Assembly (NCBI GenBank): GCA_963853835.1
Contig: OY970820.1
Coordinates: 14,683,373 to 14,747,372, forward strand
Origin: Calendula officinalis
Taxonomy: Eukaryota; Streptophyta; Magnoliopsida; Asterales; Asteraceae
Direction: 5' to 3'
Length of the DNA: 64,000 nt
Shown here: piece by piece, positions 23,696-35,163 of the stretch
Layout of the letters: each line of letters begins with the position of its first letter
Position numbering within the stretch: the stretch's first letter is position 1
Program-made: the position numbers and the translations under genes
Notes under the pieces: model-generated
Database searches by the model: none
Told to the model about the DNA's origin: nothing
Seen by the model: only the letters and a program-made list of their open reading frames with translations

Positions 23696-26213
23696 CTTGC
23701 CCCCACTTGCTGGCCGACTTCTCGATCGTATCATTACCCGCGCCCCAAAGACTCACCTTGTCCTCAAGGTGAAAATTTGGATATTGCCCTGTCACGTTTT
23801 CAGCTTGTTCCCACGTAGCCTCTTCATTTGGCAGGTTCTTCCACTTAAGGAGTACCTCGATGCCGTCTTTGCCTTCTCTAACTCCCAACAAGTCGTCGGG
23901 CTGCCATAATGCATTAGACCCCATGGCAATGTCCGTGGGCAGCATAGCTTCAACCGAATGATTGCCCACCAGTGCCTTTAGTTGAGACACGTGAAAAACC
24001 GGGTGTATCGCGGAAGTATCCGGTAACTTAAGGCGATACGCCACCGCTCCAATTTTGTCTAGAATTTCATATGGCCCAAAGAAACGAGGCGCCAATTTCA
24101 CATTTGCTCTTTGTGCAACCGATTTCTGGCGGTACGGTCTTAACTTGAGAAACACTTTGTCACCGACCTCAAATGTGACGTCTCGTCAATGTTCGCCGGC
24201 TTTGAGTTTCATAATTTGTTGGGCGCGATTCATTTGAATTTTGAGCTCCTCCAGAATTAGATCTCGTTCACGTAAGTACTTGTCAACCGTGAACGTCGTG
24301 GCATTACCGTTGTCGTAAGTCAATAATGCGGGGGGGTCACGACCATATAAAACTTTAAAGGGCGTCATACCTATCGAGGAATGATAAGACGTGTTGTACC
24401 AATATTCTGCCCATGGTAACCATTGCACCCATTGCTTTGGTGTTGTTGACGTGAAACAACGAAGGTATGTCTCCAGACTGCGATTTACCACCTCCGTTTG
24501 CCCGTCCGTTTGAGGGTGGTAGGTCGTGCTACGTTTAAGGGTCGTTCCTTGATATTTAAACAGCTCATTCCAAAACCGACTAATAAAGACCCGATCACGG
24601 TCCGATACTATTGATAGCGGAACCCCATGAAGGCGTATGATATTCCGGATGAAGGATGCCGCTACGGATGAAGCTGTGTACGGGTGTTTTAACGCCACGA
24701 AATGGGCCGACTTGCTTAAACGGTCCACCACTACCATAATCACACTGTGGCCTTCTGACTTTGGCAGCCCGTCTATGAAGTCCATAGACAAATCTTCCCA
24801 TACGCGTTGTGGTAAATCCAACGGCTGCAATAACCCGGCCGGCGTCATATTCGAGTATTTGTTCCGTTGACACACTAAGCATTCGGACACGAGTTTCGCG
24901 ATATCACGTTTCACGCTGATCCAGAAAAATTCGGTCGCCATCCGATGATAAGTTTTCTGTATCCCCCCATGACCGCCGACCGTACCCGCGTGCAACTCTT
25001 GGAATATGCGGGGAATCCACGGGGAAAGGGGTGGCAACACTAATCTGCCTTTGTATAAAAGCTTATTGTCGTGCACCGTGTAATTATGAACCCCTCTTCT
25101 TGTGCCTCAACTCGGTTGCGAATGGCGATGATCTCCGGGTCCTCTTGTAAGGTGGTGATGAGACCCGGATTATCGCGCGGTCGACTCATTACTAGCTCGC
25201 AACATTCCAGGAGCTTTTCTTTCCGGGATAATGCGTCTGCCGCCCCGTTTTCTCGACCCGGGCGATAGACGATGTCGAATTCATATCCGAATAGCTTAGA
25301 AATCCAACGTTGGTGATCGCCGGTAATAACCCGTTGGTCCAGTAAATATTTGAGGCTACGTTGGTCCGTGATGATCGTGAATTTGCGGCCCAAGAGATAC
25401 GATCGCCACTTTTGGATAGCCAAGACAATCGCCATTAATTCCCGCTCGTATACCGACTTCAATTGTGCGCGGGGGCCCAACACTTGACTGTAATAGGCGA
25501 TCGGTCGCCCTTCCTGCATTAAAACCGCGCCAATGCCATACCCCGAGGCGTCAGTTTCGAGGGTGAACGGTTTCGCAAAGTCGGGCATAGCTAGAACCGG
25601 AACCTGCGTCATTGCGTTTTGGAGGTTACGAAACGCGGTTGTAGCTTCATCTGACCATTGAAAACTATCTTTCTTGAGGAGGTCAGTGAGGGGTCGTGCG
25701 ATCTTCTCGTAATTCTGCACAAACTTGCGGTAATACCCCGTGAGCCCTAAAAATCCTCGTAATTCCCGTAGTGTAGTGGGGATGGCCCAATCTGTCATCG
25801 CCGAGATTTTTGAGGGGTCGGCTTTTACACCCGTGGCGGTAACTATGTGACCGAGATAGTCAACTTGAGATTGCCCGAACACACACTTTTTCTTGTTACA
25901 GTACAATTGTTCCGCCCGTAAGCAGTCAAACACGGTCGACAGATGTTCCCGATGTTCGTCCATGTTTTTGCTGTAGACTAAAATGTCGTCAAAGAAGACC
26001 AATTCAAATTTCTGCAAGAAGGGTTTGAAGACGCGATTCATCAGGGCTTGGAAAGTGGACGGTGCGTTCGTGAGTCCGAAGGGCATTACTAAGAACTCGT
26101 AATGGCCTTCGTGAGTTCTGAAAGCCGTTTTAGGAACATCCGTGTTCTTCATTAATATCTGGTGATACCCGGATTTCAGGTCAAGTTTGCTGAAAACTGT
26201 GGTCCCGTGTAAT
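23661..26213 (-). pseudogene. Ty3/gypsy chromovirus pol, C-terminal part (RT, RNase H, integrase, chromodomain)
   Basis: Read from 26213 down: RT core with MPFGLTNAPSTFQ and FFDDILVYS; RNase H with TLETDASGYGIGAVL and TDQRSLKYL; integrase zinc finger (HAGTVGGHGG ... CLVCQRNK) and catalytic core (MDFIDGLPKS, VSDRDRVFIS, HPQTDGQTEVVNRS); then a chromodomain (VLLKWKNLPNEEATWEQ) near the end at 23661. It is dead: a frameshift lies near 25085 between RNase H and integrase, and an in-frame TGA at 24186-24188 lies where CGA (Arg) would be expected, a typical methyl-CpG decay change. The upstream half of this gene is at 36512-38059, separated by the Athila insertion. Confidence 0.9.
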
Positions 26214-27556
26214 TGATATTAACGTTTTTAGACACGTTCAAACCCGTCAATATCGTCTATTTTGAGTATGTTTTAGAAGCAAATACATGTGATATTACTC
26301 AATTATGTGTTTATTTTACATTTCAGGCGATATAGCGAAAGAGGTGTCAAAAACGGGCCAAAAGATGAAGAAAAATACAAGATTTCAGCCGAAAAAGAGT
26401 TCCCGATCGTGAACTGATCGTGAACTATTCACGATCAGTCACCAAAGTCCCTGTATGGTTTTCACGCTCGTTACCATGAGTTACCGATCGGGAAGTATTA
26501 AAAACGAAAGTTCACGACGCGAACTATAGTTCGCGCCGTGAACTATGCGTGTGCGGTCGTTGTTTTATAGCAGAACAAAGGGAAATGTTCAGGATCTTTA
26601 TCATCTAGTGTGTTTTTGGGCAGTTACCTTACGAATTTGGGAGCATTTCATCAAGGAATTCTTCAAGTTTATAGCAATCATTGATTCTCAAACATTTTGG
26701 ATTAAGTCTATGGTTGTAATTCTACTCTTAATTTCTTGTTTGTTGATTTCTAGCATGTCTATGTGCTAGTAATCTTTATATTCACTATGTTTGGATGATT
26801 CTAGGGTTAAGTATGGTTTAATTTTAGGGTTTGTTTGTGTTCAAAACAATTGTTGATGTTTAATTACTCTTCTTGGTTTAATTTATGAGTTTTCGTTTCT
26901 TTATCGTTGGTAATTGATTAAATTAGATATTGACAACATTTGGTTCAATTGATTACTTCCCCAACTTTTCATTAAGACCTAGTTGGTAATTCACTAGAAA
27001 TAGGGATTAGAGACAAGATTCCAATAAGTTAGATTAAACAAGAAGTTCAACCCTAGTAATGAAAATTCTAGGTTAGAGGTCTTAGTTAATTCAAGACGGT
27101 AATTTCAACAAATAGAAGTGTGATTAGTTATAACTTTTGAGAGAAGAAATTCCTATTAGTTGTAATTAGTTTATTAAATGGAATTGAGAGAAATCTAATA
27201 CCGTGACTTCTAGAACGTTAAACTAGCCGGTGCTTAATAACCATACTTAGAACTAGATGAATCCATACATAGTGAATATCCCTTAAATCTCATTTTAATC
27301 GTTCAAATTTGCATTTCTTGTCATTTCAAATACTAATTACATTTCAGATAAGTCAAAACATGAACAAAAATCTTTTCTTGATTAATTCTTTAACTTTCTT
27401 TACTTGGATTACATAAACTGTTCCCTGTGGATTCGATAACCCGAAATACTTACCTAGCCTATATTACCCACGATTAGGTATACTTGCCTATGAATGTGGT
27501 AATCTAGATTAGTGGTATTTAGGAGACATAATTTTATAACTAGATCAAACACATCA
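26214..27556 (+). repeat. Athila 5' LTR
   Basis: Starts TGATATTAACG and ends CAAACACATCA, followed by the primer-binding site. It differs from the 3' LTR at nine positions, the first at 26406 (A against T). It carries palindrome cluster B at about 26400-26545. A short open frame at 26545-26769 is present in both LTRs, but nothing suggests it is translated. Confidence 0.95.
26398..26546. repeat. CpG-rich palindrome cluster B (Athila 5' LTR)
   Basis: Contains GATCGTGAACTGATCGTGAAC, TTCACGATCAG, a TTCACGCTCGTTACC half-site, ACCGATCGGGAAG, and the paired dyads AGTTCACGACGCGAACT and AGTTCGCGCCGTGAACT separated by ATA. It is repeated in the 3' LTR at 35348-35496. Confidence 0.85.
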
Positions 27557-27562
27557 AGTTTT

Positions 27563-27580
27563 TGGCGCCGCTGCCGGGGA
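27563..27580 (+). other. primer-binding site, tRNA-Asp type
   Basis: TGGCGCCGCTGCCGGGGA lies six bases after the 5' LTR. It matches the TGGCGCCGTTGCCGGGGA type used by Athila and Tat elements (complement of the tRNA-Asp 3' end) except for one C for T. Confidence 0.85.
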
Positions 27581-27736
27581 ACAGTTTTATATTCTTAGGT
27601 TTTTGAAAGTTAATTAGTTAATTGATCCTTATTTAGGAATTTATTCTTAAATAAGTTACTTAATTTTTAATTTCTGTTTCCCTTTATTTTGTCTATCAGT
27701 TGCGTGTTAACTCTTTGCTTTGAGTTGTGCAGGTGC

Positions 27737-28984
27737 ATGAGCAATAAGAATACTCTTAGAGGCAAAAAGGCTAAAGCTGATCAACCCTCGCCATCCTCTG
27801 ATCCAGAGAAACTTTTTCGAAGGAGACAGAGGATTCAATTAGAAGCAAGATACAACGCAACCATAAAGAAAGCTCAAAATATTGGGGAACCGAGTCTTGA
27901 AAATCAGAATCCGCTTTTTGAAGTTCAAGTCCAAAGTTCTGAAAATCAGGAGCAAACTCCTGTTAATTTAGAACCAATAGTTAATCAAGAGCCGATTCTT
28001 GATAACCAAATGGGTGATCGAGACCCACCACCGGAACGTCCGATGTGGCAAACGAGGCAAAATGCCCCGGTTGATGCCATTCCGGCAATTAGACTTCCGG
28101 AAATAAATGGCATAAATTTTGAAATAAAAAGTCAATTCCTCAGTATGGTTCGTGATTTGGGTTATGATGGTAGACTCACAAATGACCCAAATCACCATAT
28201 TGAGTGCTTTAATGACATATGCCAATTGTTTAGGATTCCTAACGTTTCGCAAGATGCGATACGACTTCGACTCTTCCCTTTTAGTCTAATTGGAGAGGCA
28301 AAAATTTGGGTTAAATCCCTTGAGCCAAACTCCATTTCGACTTGGGAAGAACTCCGAAGTCGGTTTATACACCGTTATTTTCCACCCGCGAAAGCGGATA
28401 AATTAAAAACTGATATTATGGCTTTTCAACAGGAAGCTGGGGAAACATTAACGGAAGCATGGGAACGTTTCAAAGGAATGTTGAGGAGATGCCCAAATCA
28501 TGGGTTTGAGAAGAGCGATATCGTCCATCTCTTCTATAGGGGTTTGTCCAACAATGCACGATCCACCCTTGATTCATCGAGTGGTGGAATATTCATGTAT
28601 AAAACCCCTACGGAAGGATACCAACTTTTGGAGGATATGGCCATGCACAATGCGGAATGGGCCACCGATAGAAGAGCCGGAAAGCAAACGGGTTCGGTCA
28701 ATGCGGTTGACGATAGACAAAATGATGAAGTCGCCGCCATAAAGAATAACCAGGTAATGTTAGAACGTAAATTAGATAAAATAACATCTTCTTTACATGC
28801 GATACAGGTTGGTTGTGAGAAATGCGGTGGACCCCACCTTTCAAAGGAATGTCAACAACACCAACCAATGATGACCGAGGAGGAGGTTAATTATTTAAAC
28901 CAAGGTTACGGGCAAAACTATCAACGAGGAAACCAAGGATACAACAACAATAGGGGTTACAATAACAATAACAATAATTTCCCC
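27737..28984 (+). CDS. Athila Gag
   Basis: The frame is open from 27689. The ATG at 27737 (MSNKNTLRGKK) is preferred because it follows a GTGCAG acceptor-like site and starts a lysine-rich N-terminus. A retrotransposon Gag domain spans about residues 125-300 (AIRLPEINGINFEI, FPFSLIGEAKIWV, WEELRSRFIHRYFP, ETLTEAWERF). After it comes a CCHC knuckle, CEKCGGPHLSKEC, and an Asn/Gln-rich repeat tract. Homology to the expected Gag-Pol continues in the -1 frame from the C-run at 28981-28985. If the zero frame were read on, it would end at 29179 with an unrelated tail. Gag coats the RNA and forms cytoplasmic particles. Confidence 0.85.
28978..28984 (+). other. possible -1 frameshift site T TTC CCC (or one-base deletion)
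   Basis: Gag codons here read AAT TTC CCC CTA, and the homologous downstream protein (PRPSHPPGFP) is in the -1 frame. The heptamer T TTC CCC has the X XXY YYZ layout of a -1 slippery site. However, CCC in the second position is not among the efficient classical sequences, and a single-base loss from a run of C is an equally good explanation. Confidence 0.45.
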
Positions 28985-31900
28985 CTAGACCATCACATCC
29001 ACCCGGTTTCCCTCAAAACAACAATAACCAATCAAATTACCCTCCCCGAAATAATTCTAACACACCCGGCTCGAGTTCAAAGCCCGAAGAGCACATGTCT
29101 CTCGAGAGCATGTTTGGTCAGTTTATGGCTAGCCAAGCCAAAACAAATGAAGAAACCAAACAAGACTCGAAAGAGATGAAACAATGTATTAGAAACCAAC
29201 AAGCCACCATTCAAAACTTAGAAAGAGATATTGGGAGAATTTCCCAAGCCTTAACCGAAAGACCTCAAGGCAATTTACCCCCTTCTACCCAAGCGAATCG
29301 CAAAGGTGACTTTAACAACTCAAGGGATGTCAAAGCCATTACCACACGAAGTGGTAAAGAGGTAAGTTCACCAATTGTTAAAATTACTACTAATAATTCT
29401 AGTGAACATGTACTTGTAGAAGAGGGGACACCAATGATTGAAGAAGGGGTGATTGTTGAGAAGATTATAGAAAGAGATGAACCGAAGAAGAGTGAATCAA
29501 AGAAGGAAGCAACAACAAACTCTTACCTACCTAAAGTTCCTTTCCCACAACGGTTGAGAAAGGAAAAGCTCAAAGAAAAATATGGTAAGTTTGTTGAAAT
29601 GATTAAACAGGTACGCATTAACGTGCCTTTGGTTGATATGTTGGCAGGTATGCCAAATTATGGAAAGTTTATTAAGGATTTGGTGTCAAATAAAGTGCAA
29701 ATGGAGGAAGCATCTTCAGCTGTGTTGAGTGAAGAATGCTCGGCGATCATAGAATCCAAGATGCCACCAAAGCTAGAGGACCCAGGGAGTTTCATAATCC
29801 CTTGTCTCTTTAATAATTTACCGGTTTGCAATGGTCTAGCAGATTTAGGTGCTAGTATTAGTTTAATGCCCTTGTCGATAGCTACAAAAATAGGATTAAC
29901 CGATTTTAAGCCGACTAGGATGATCTTGAGATTAGCAAACCTTTCATACACATATCCCATTGGTATAGCAGAAAATGTTCCTATTAGAGTTGATAAATTC
30001 GTGTTCCCCGTAGACTTCGTTGTCCTAGAAATGGATGTGGATCCCAAAGTCCCGCTAATTCTAGGTAGACCTTTCTTGAACACGGCGGACGCCATGTTTC
30101 ATGTGTCTAAGAAACAACTAAGTCTAGGAATAGATGATGATAGGGTCACCTTCTCTATAGAGAAAGCCATGAAGCATACCTCCAAATCCGATGATTCTTG
30201 TTATTTCATTGATGTTATCGATTCATGTATCGATGAGGAGGTTACTTCCTTTCTCGACCTCGATTGTAATGATGTCACCACAAAAGGTGATTTCACTATT
30301 GATTCCGATGAAACAATCCGAGATCTCCAAGAGTTCGAGGATTTGCTTCATGTAGATGGTGAGGAATCCGAGGTAGGAGATGTCGTGTTTGAGAAAATTG
30401 ACCCTAAAGACAACCTTCGAATTAAAACTTCTTTAGAAGAGCCACCTACTCTAGAGCTTAAAACTTTACCAAACCATTTAGAGTATGCCTTTTTAGAAGG
30501 TGATTCTAGTCTTCCGGTCATCATTTCATCTAAGTTATCCTCCACCGAAAAAGCCGATCTTATTAAAATTCTTAAAACTCATAGACAAGCCATTGCGTGG
30601 AAAACGGCTGACATTCCGGGTATAAATCCCGCCTATTGTACACACAAAATCCTCATGGAGGAAAATTTCAAGCCAAGTGTACAAAGGCAAAGGAGATTGA
30701 ACCCGAATGTCAAAGATGTGGTTAAAAAAGAAGTTCTTAAACTTCTTGATGCGGGACTCATCTACCCTATCTCCGATAGCCCGTGGGTGAGCCCGGTACA
30801 AGTTGTACCGAAAAAAGGGGGTATGACAGTTATCAAAAATGAGAAGGGTGAACTAATCCCTACTCGAACTGTCACGGGTTGGCGCGTGTGTATTGATTAC
30901 CGCAAGCTAAATGATGCCACCTGTAAGGATCATTTTCCTTTACCGTTCATTGATCAAATGTTGGAACGACTCGCGGGAAACAACTTTTATTGTTTCCTCG
31001 ATGGCTTTTCCGGCTATTTTCAGATCCCAATCGACCCCCTAGATCAAGAAAAAACCACATTCACGTGCCCCTTTGGTACATTTGCTTATAGGAGAATGCC
31101 GTTTGGTCTATGCAACGCTCCGGCCACGTTCCAACGTTGCATGACGACTATTTTCCAAGACATGATAGAGGATTGTATGGAAGTATTCATGGATGACTTC
31201 TCGGTTTTCGGGAACTCATTTACTTCATGTCTAGCAAATCTTGAGAGGATTTTGAGAAGGTGTGAGGAATCCAATTTAGTGCTTAATTGGGAGAAATGTC
31301 ACTTCATGGTGCGAGAAGGCATCGTGTTAGGACATAAAATTTCTGAGAAGGGAATTGAGGTAGATAAAGCTAAAATAGATGTCATATCTAAGCTACCTCC
31401 GCCCTCGAATGTGAAAGCCGTGAGGAGTTTCCTTGGTCATGCGGGTTTTTACCGTCGGTTTATCAAAGATTTTTCTTGGAGAAATGTCACTTCATGGTGC
31501 GAGAAGGCATCGTGTTAGGACATAAAATTTCTGAGAAGGGAATTGAGGTAGATAAAGCTAAAATAGATGTCATATCTAAGCTACCTCCGCCCTCGAATGT
31601 GAAAGCCGTGAGGAGTTTCCTTGGTCATGCGGGTTTTTACCGTCGGTTTATCAAAGATTTTTCTAAAATCACCCGACCCATGACCCATTTACTTGAGAAG
31701 GATATACCATTCGTTTTCTCAAACGAATGTGTAGAATCCTTTGATTTGTTAAAGGAAAAACTTACCGAGGCTCCGATCATGGTTTCTCCCGATTGGGAAT
31801 TACCATTTGAGTTGATGTGCGATGCGAGTGATTATGCACTCGGTGCGGTGTTGGGGCAAACAAAGAACAATCACTTTCAACCAATCTATTATGCTAGTCG

Positions 31901-33497
31901 AACACTCAATGGTGCTCAAGTGAACTATACAACCACCGAAAAAGAATTACTTGCGGTTGTGTTCGCTTTTGACAAATTTCGACCCTACCTTGTGTTGTCG
32001 AAAACCATTGTGTACACCGATCATTCCGCATTGAAACATCTCTTTGCTAAGCAAGACGCCAAACCTCGACTCATACGTTGGATTCTCCTCTTGCAAGAAT
32101 TCGACATTGAGATCAAGGATAAGAAGGGGGCGGAAAACCTTGCAGCAGATCATTTATCCCGCCTCAAAAATCCATATTTGGAGGAATGTGATGAAAATGG
32201 GATAAATGATAAATTTCCCGATGAATTCCTTGAAGTAGTCAACGCTTTACAAGTGTCTGATGACCCGTGGTTCGCCGACATGGCAAATTATTTGGCGGCG
32301 GGTATCCTTGTAAAGGGGTTGACTCATCAACAAAAAGGGAAATTTTTCTCCGATCTTAAGTACTATTATTGGGAGAATCCTTACTTATTCCGGGTCGGGC
32401 CTGATTTTGTTCATAGGCGATGTGTGTACGGTGAGGAAGCTTTTGTCATTCTCAACGAATGTCATAAGGGACCTACCGGGGGTCACTTCGGACCTAACCT
32501 CACCGCCCGGAAAGTATTAGATGCGGGATTTTATTGGCCAACGATTTTTAAAGACTCATATAAATTGGTCAAGGCTTGTGATGCTTGCCAAAGAACGGGT
32601 AGCATCTCCAAACGAGACGAAATGCCTCAACATAGCATTCAAGTTTGTGAGGTGTTCGATGTTTGGGGCATTGATTTCATGGGCCCATTCCCGAGCTCCC
32701 ATGGTAATAAGTACATTCTTGTAGCCGTCGACTACGTCTCCAAATGGGCCGAGGCAAAAGCATTACCAACAAATGATGCCCGGGTCGTAGTCAAATTCGT
32801 TCAAGCTCTCTTTTGTAGGTTCGGATGTCCTCGTGCTCTCATTAGTGATCGGGGCACTCATTTTGCCAATCACCTAATGGAGAAAACTTTGCAAAGATAT
32901 GGTGTCCATCACCGCTTTTCAACTTCTTATCATCCACAAACAAGTGGACAAGTTGAAAACACTAATCGAGCACTTAAGAGGATCCTTGAGAAAACCATTG
33001 ATCGAAATCCAAAAATTTGGTCTCAAAAGTTAGATGATGCTCTTTGGGCATTCCGAACCGCGTTTAAAACGCCTACCGGTTACACCCCGTACCGTATGGT
33101 TTACGGGAAAACATGTCACATTCCGATCGAAATTGAACACAAAGCCTTTTGGGCTCTTCAAGAATGTAACATGGATGTAATCATGGCGGGTCACAACCGC
33201 AAATTCCAATTAAATGTTCTTACCGAGGAAAGATCTCATGCCTACGAGAATTCTCGAATTTACAAAGAAAATACGAAACGTTGGCATGACAATAAATTGA
33301 AAACCTTCAAATGTTTCAAACCGGGAGATAAAGTCCTAATTTATCAATCTCGTTATAAGTTTTCTCCCGGAAAGCTCAAATCCAAATGGGCCGGTCCTTA
33401 CACCGTTGTCCAACAAAAACCTTCCGGGTATGTGGAGCTCATTTGTGATAGTGGCCGTTTTAGCATAAAACAGTCACCGTTTGAAACTTTATCATGA
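28984..33497 (+). pseudogene. Athila Pol (protease, RT, RNase H, integrase), interrupted by a 188-base duplication
   Basis: Frame 1 runs to a stop at 31518; after the duplication the true frame resumes and runs to 33497. Domains in order: a spacer with coiled-coil features (QQATIQNLERDIGR), aspartic protease DLGASISLMPL (about 29850), RT with IDYRKLNDATCKDHFPLP, MPFGLCNAPATFQRC and FMDDFSVFG (about 31185), RNase H with LMCDASDYALGAVLG and YTDHSALKHL, integrase zinc finger (GGHFGPNLTARK ... CDACQRTG), and DDE core (IDFMGPFPSS, ISDRGTHFAN, HPQTSGQVENTNRALK). The 188-base duplication is not a multiple of three, so no full polyprotein can be made. Near 33470 the expected C-terminal phrase HRLKLYHEGN lies in another frame, suggesting a second small indel. 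Confidence 0.88.
31289..31664 (+). repeat. perfect 188-base tandem duplication in RT
   Basis: Units 31289-31476 and 31477-31664 match at every base except the first (G against T). They span the end of the RT palm/thumb region (KCHFMVREG ... YRRFIKDFS). The junction has only one or two bases of microhomology. The length is 62 codons plus 2 bases, so the frame is lost. Confidence 0.95.
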
Positions 33498-35163
33498 AGG
33501 GAATGGTAATTTTGAGAAGGAGAAATTGGAGGAAGAGGAGGTGATTCATTTCATTCGGTTGGTGCTCGTAAGTGAGAAGAGAGTAGCATCGAGTCGAGCT
33601 TTAGACTCAATAATCTTTGAAGCGCTTCTCGGGAGGCAACCCGTGTGTATTGTGGTTAATTCTCTTTCCGTTCTGCATTTTTATTTAGTTGTTAGTATTT
33701 TTTTTCTGCTTCTTAAGTCATTTGGTATGTTTCATTTGTTTAAAATCTGCTTGTTCTTCAAAAATTTCGTAAGTGTGGGATTGGAGGAAAGTTCGCGCCG
33801 CGAACTTTCTTCCCGATCGCTAACTGCTTACAGGGAGTTGGGCTCTTCATCGCTAATATTTAACGATCAGTTCGCGATCCGGGTCGCGTAAACCCTAAAC
33901 CCTTTATAGAAAAAAAAAAAAAAAAACGTATTTCTGTTTTTGTTTGTTTGTTTTTAGGTGTTCGTCGTGATTGCTGTTTGTTGCGGACTCTTGTAAACTG
34001 CTCCGGAATTCTAAATTTCACCGGGAATGAACACAACACACCCTCAGGTCGTATACTTTCTTATGACCTCGATTTCCTAAATTTTGTCAAGTTTATTGCA
34101 TTGGGGACAATGCAAACACTTAAGTGTGGGAAGGGGGTGTATTTAAAAAGAAATCCACCATTTAAAATTTGTGAAATCTTCGAAAGTAATCATCCGAGTA
34201 AGAAAACCGATTTAATGGTTAAATTTTTTTATGACACATCTCGATGCTTTTGAAAATAATTTTGGGAGACAAAGTTTAATTTAAATGATAGAATTTTAGC
34301 TAGCTTTTATGTTGCAATATTTGTGGCTTTTCATAGATTTAAGAATTTTAGCTCTTTGATTATGGTAATTTTAACGTAGAAAATTGGAAATGCCTTGCAT
34401 AATATATAAGAATCGTCTTTAAGAAAATTAAGGTTAGTTTTACTAGCTCCCAATGACATTAGGTTAAGATAAGGGCCTTTAGTTTACGGTGCACATCATT
34501 GTGAATAATAAACAAAAATATATTAAAAAGTTATTAATTAAATATTGTGGAAGAACAAACAACCGGACGTGTGTCACTCAGACAAGTAAGCCCGAGGGGT
34601 CCTTCAAACCTAGCATTCTAAGGTCAACTGATCTGGACATGTTGGTGGAAAGTCTGCTACGCGGGTGGCATTCGAGCTGAGGATCTTCCCACCAAACAAA
34701 TAAATAAATAAATAAAAAAGAAAAAAAAAAGAAAAAAAAAAGAAAAAAAAAAGAAAGAAAGAAAATAAGCAAAAATAAATAAGCTTGAATAAAGCATACA
34801 TGAATAAAGCGTTTACGCTACCCAATGATATTTAAACTATTTTTTCTTAATTTAACCCTACTAATTGGGTGGTTTTCATAAAGATGATATTTGTAGATTA
34901 TGCAAGAATGAAGAGATTCTAAATTAAAATTGGTATAATTAAGGTAGCCAAAAAATTAGTAGGTTTATGAGAAGTTAACTAGTTTGGTACACAAAATTGG
35001 ATATAAAATCTAGGTGAAATCTTATTTGCTAAATTAAACTAAATTCTGAAATTGTCATTGATTGTGATTGAAATGTTTGTCATATGCATTGGATTGGTGT
35101 CTTACTAACAGATTTTTCAGGATGATTTGCTTGGGGACAAGCAAAGTTTAAGTGTGGGGATTT
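33498..35163 (+). other. Athila 3' non-coding region with two polypurine-tract-like sites
   Basis: No env-like frame is visible in these 1.67 kb. Palindrome cluster C (about 33788-33890) has GTTCGCGCCGCGAACT and CAGTTCGCGATCCGGGTCGCG. Two similar phrases occur: TTGGGGACAATGCAAAC then TTAAGTGTGGGAAGGGGG (34101-34139), and TTGGGGACAAGCAAAG then TTTAAGTGTGGGGA (35131-35160) immediately before the 3' LTR. The second is the functional polypurine tract by position; the first may be a relic or an internal tract. An A/G-rich low-complexity run with AAATA and AAAAAG repeats is at 34698-34770. Confidence 0.7.

Noticed and set aside
23697..24870. Several plus-strand frames opposite the chromovirus pol
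   Set aside because: They are antisense shadows of the well-supported minus-strand integrase and RT.
26545..26769. 74-codon frame present identically in both Athila LTRs
   Set aside because: Identity follows from LTR duplication; there is no domain, and LTR frames of this size arise by chance.
33481..33891. Possible env-like frame after Athila pol
   Set aside because: Its N-terminus is the displaced integrase tail (KLYHEGN) and the rest is a short hydrophobic stretch without signal peptide or conserved env features.
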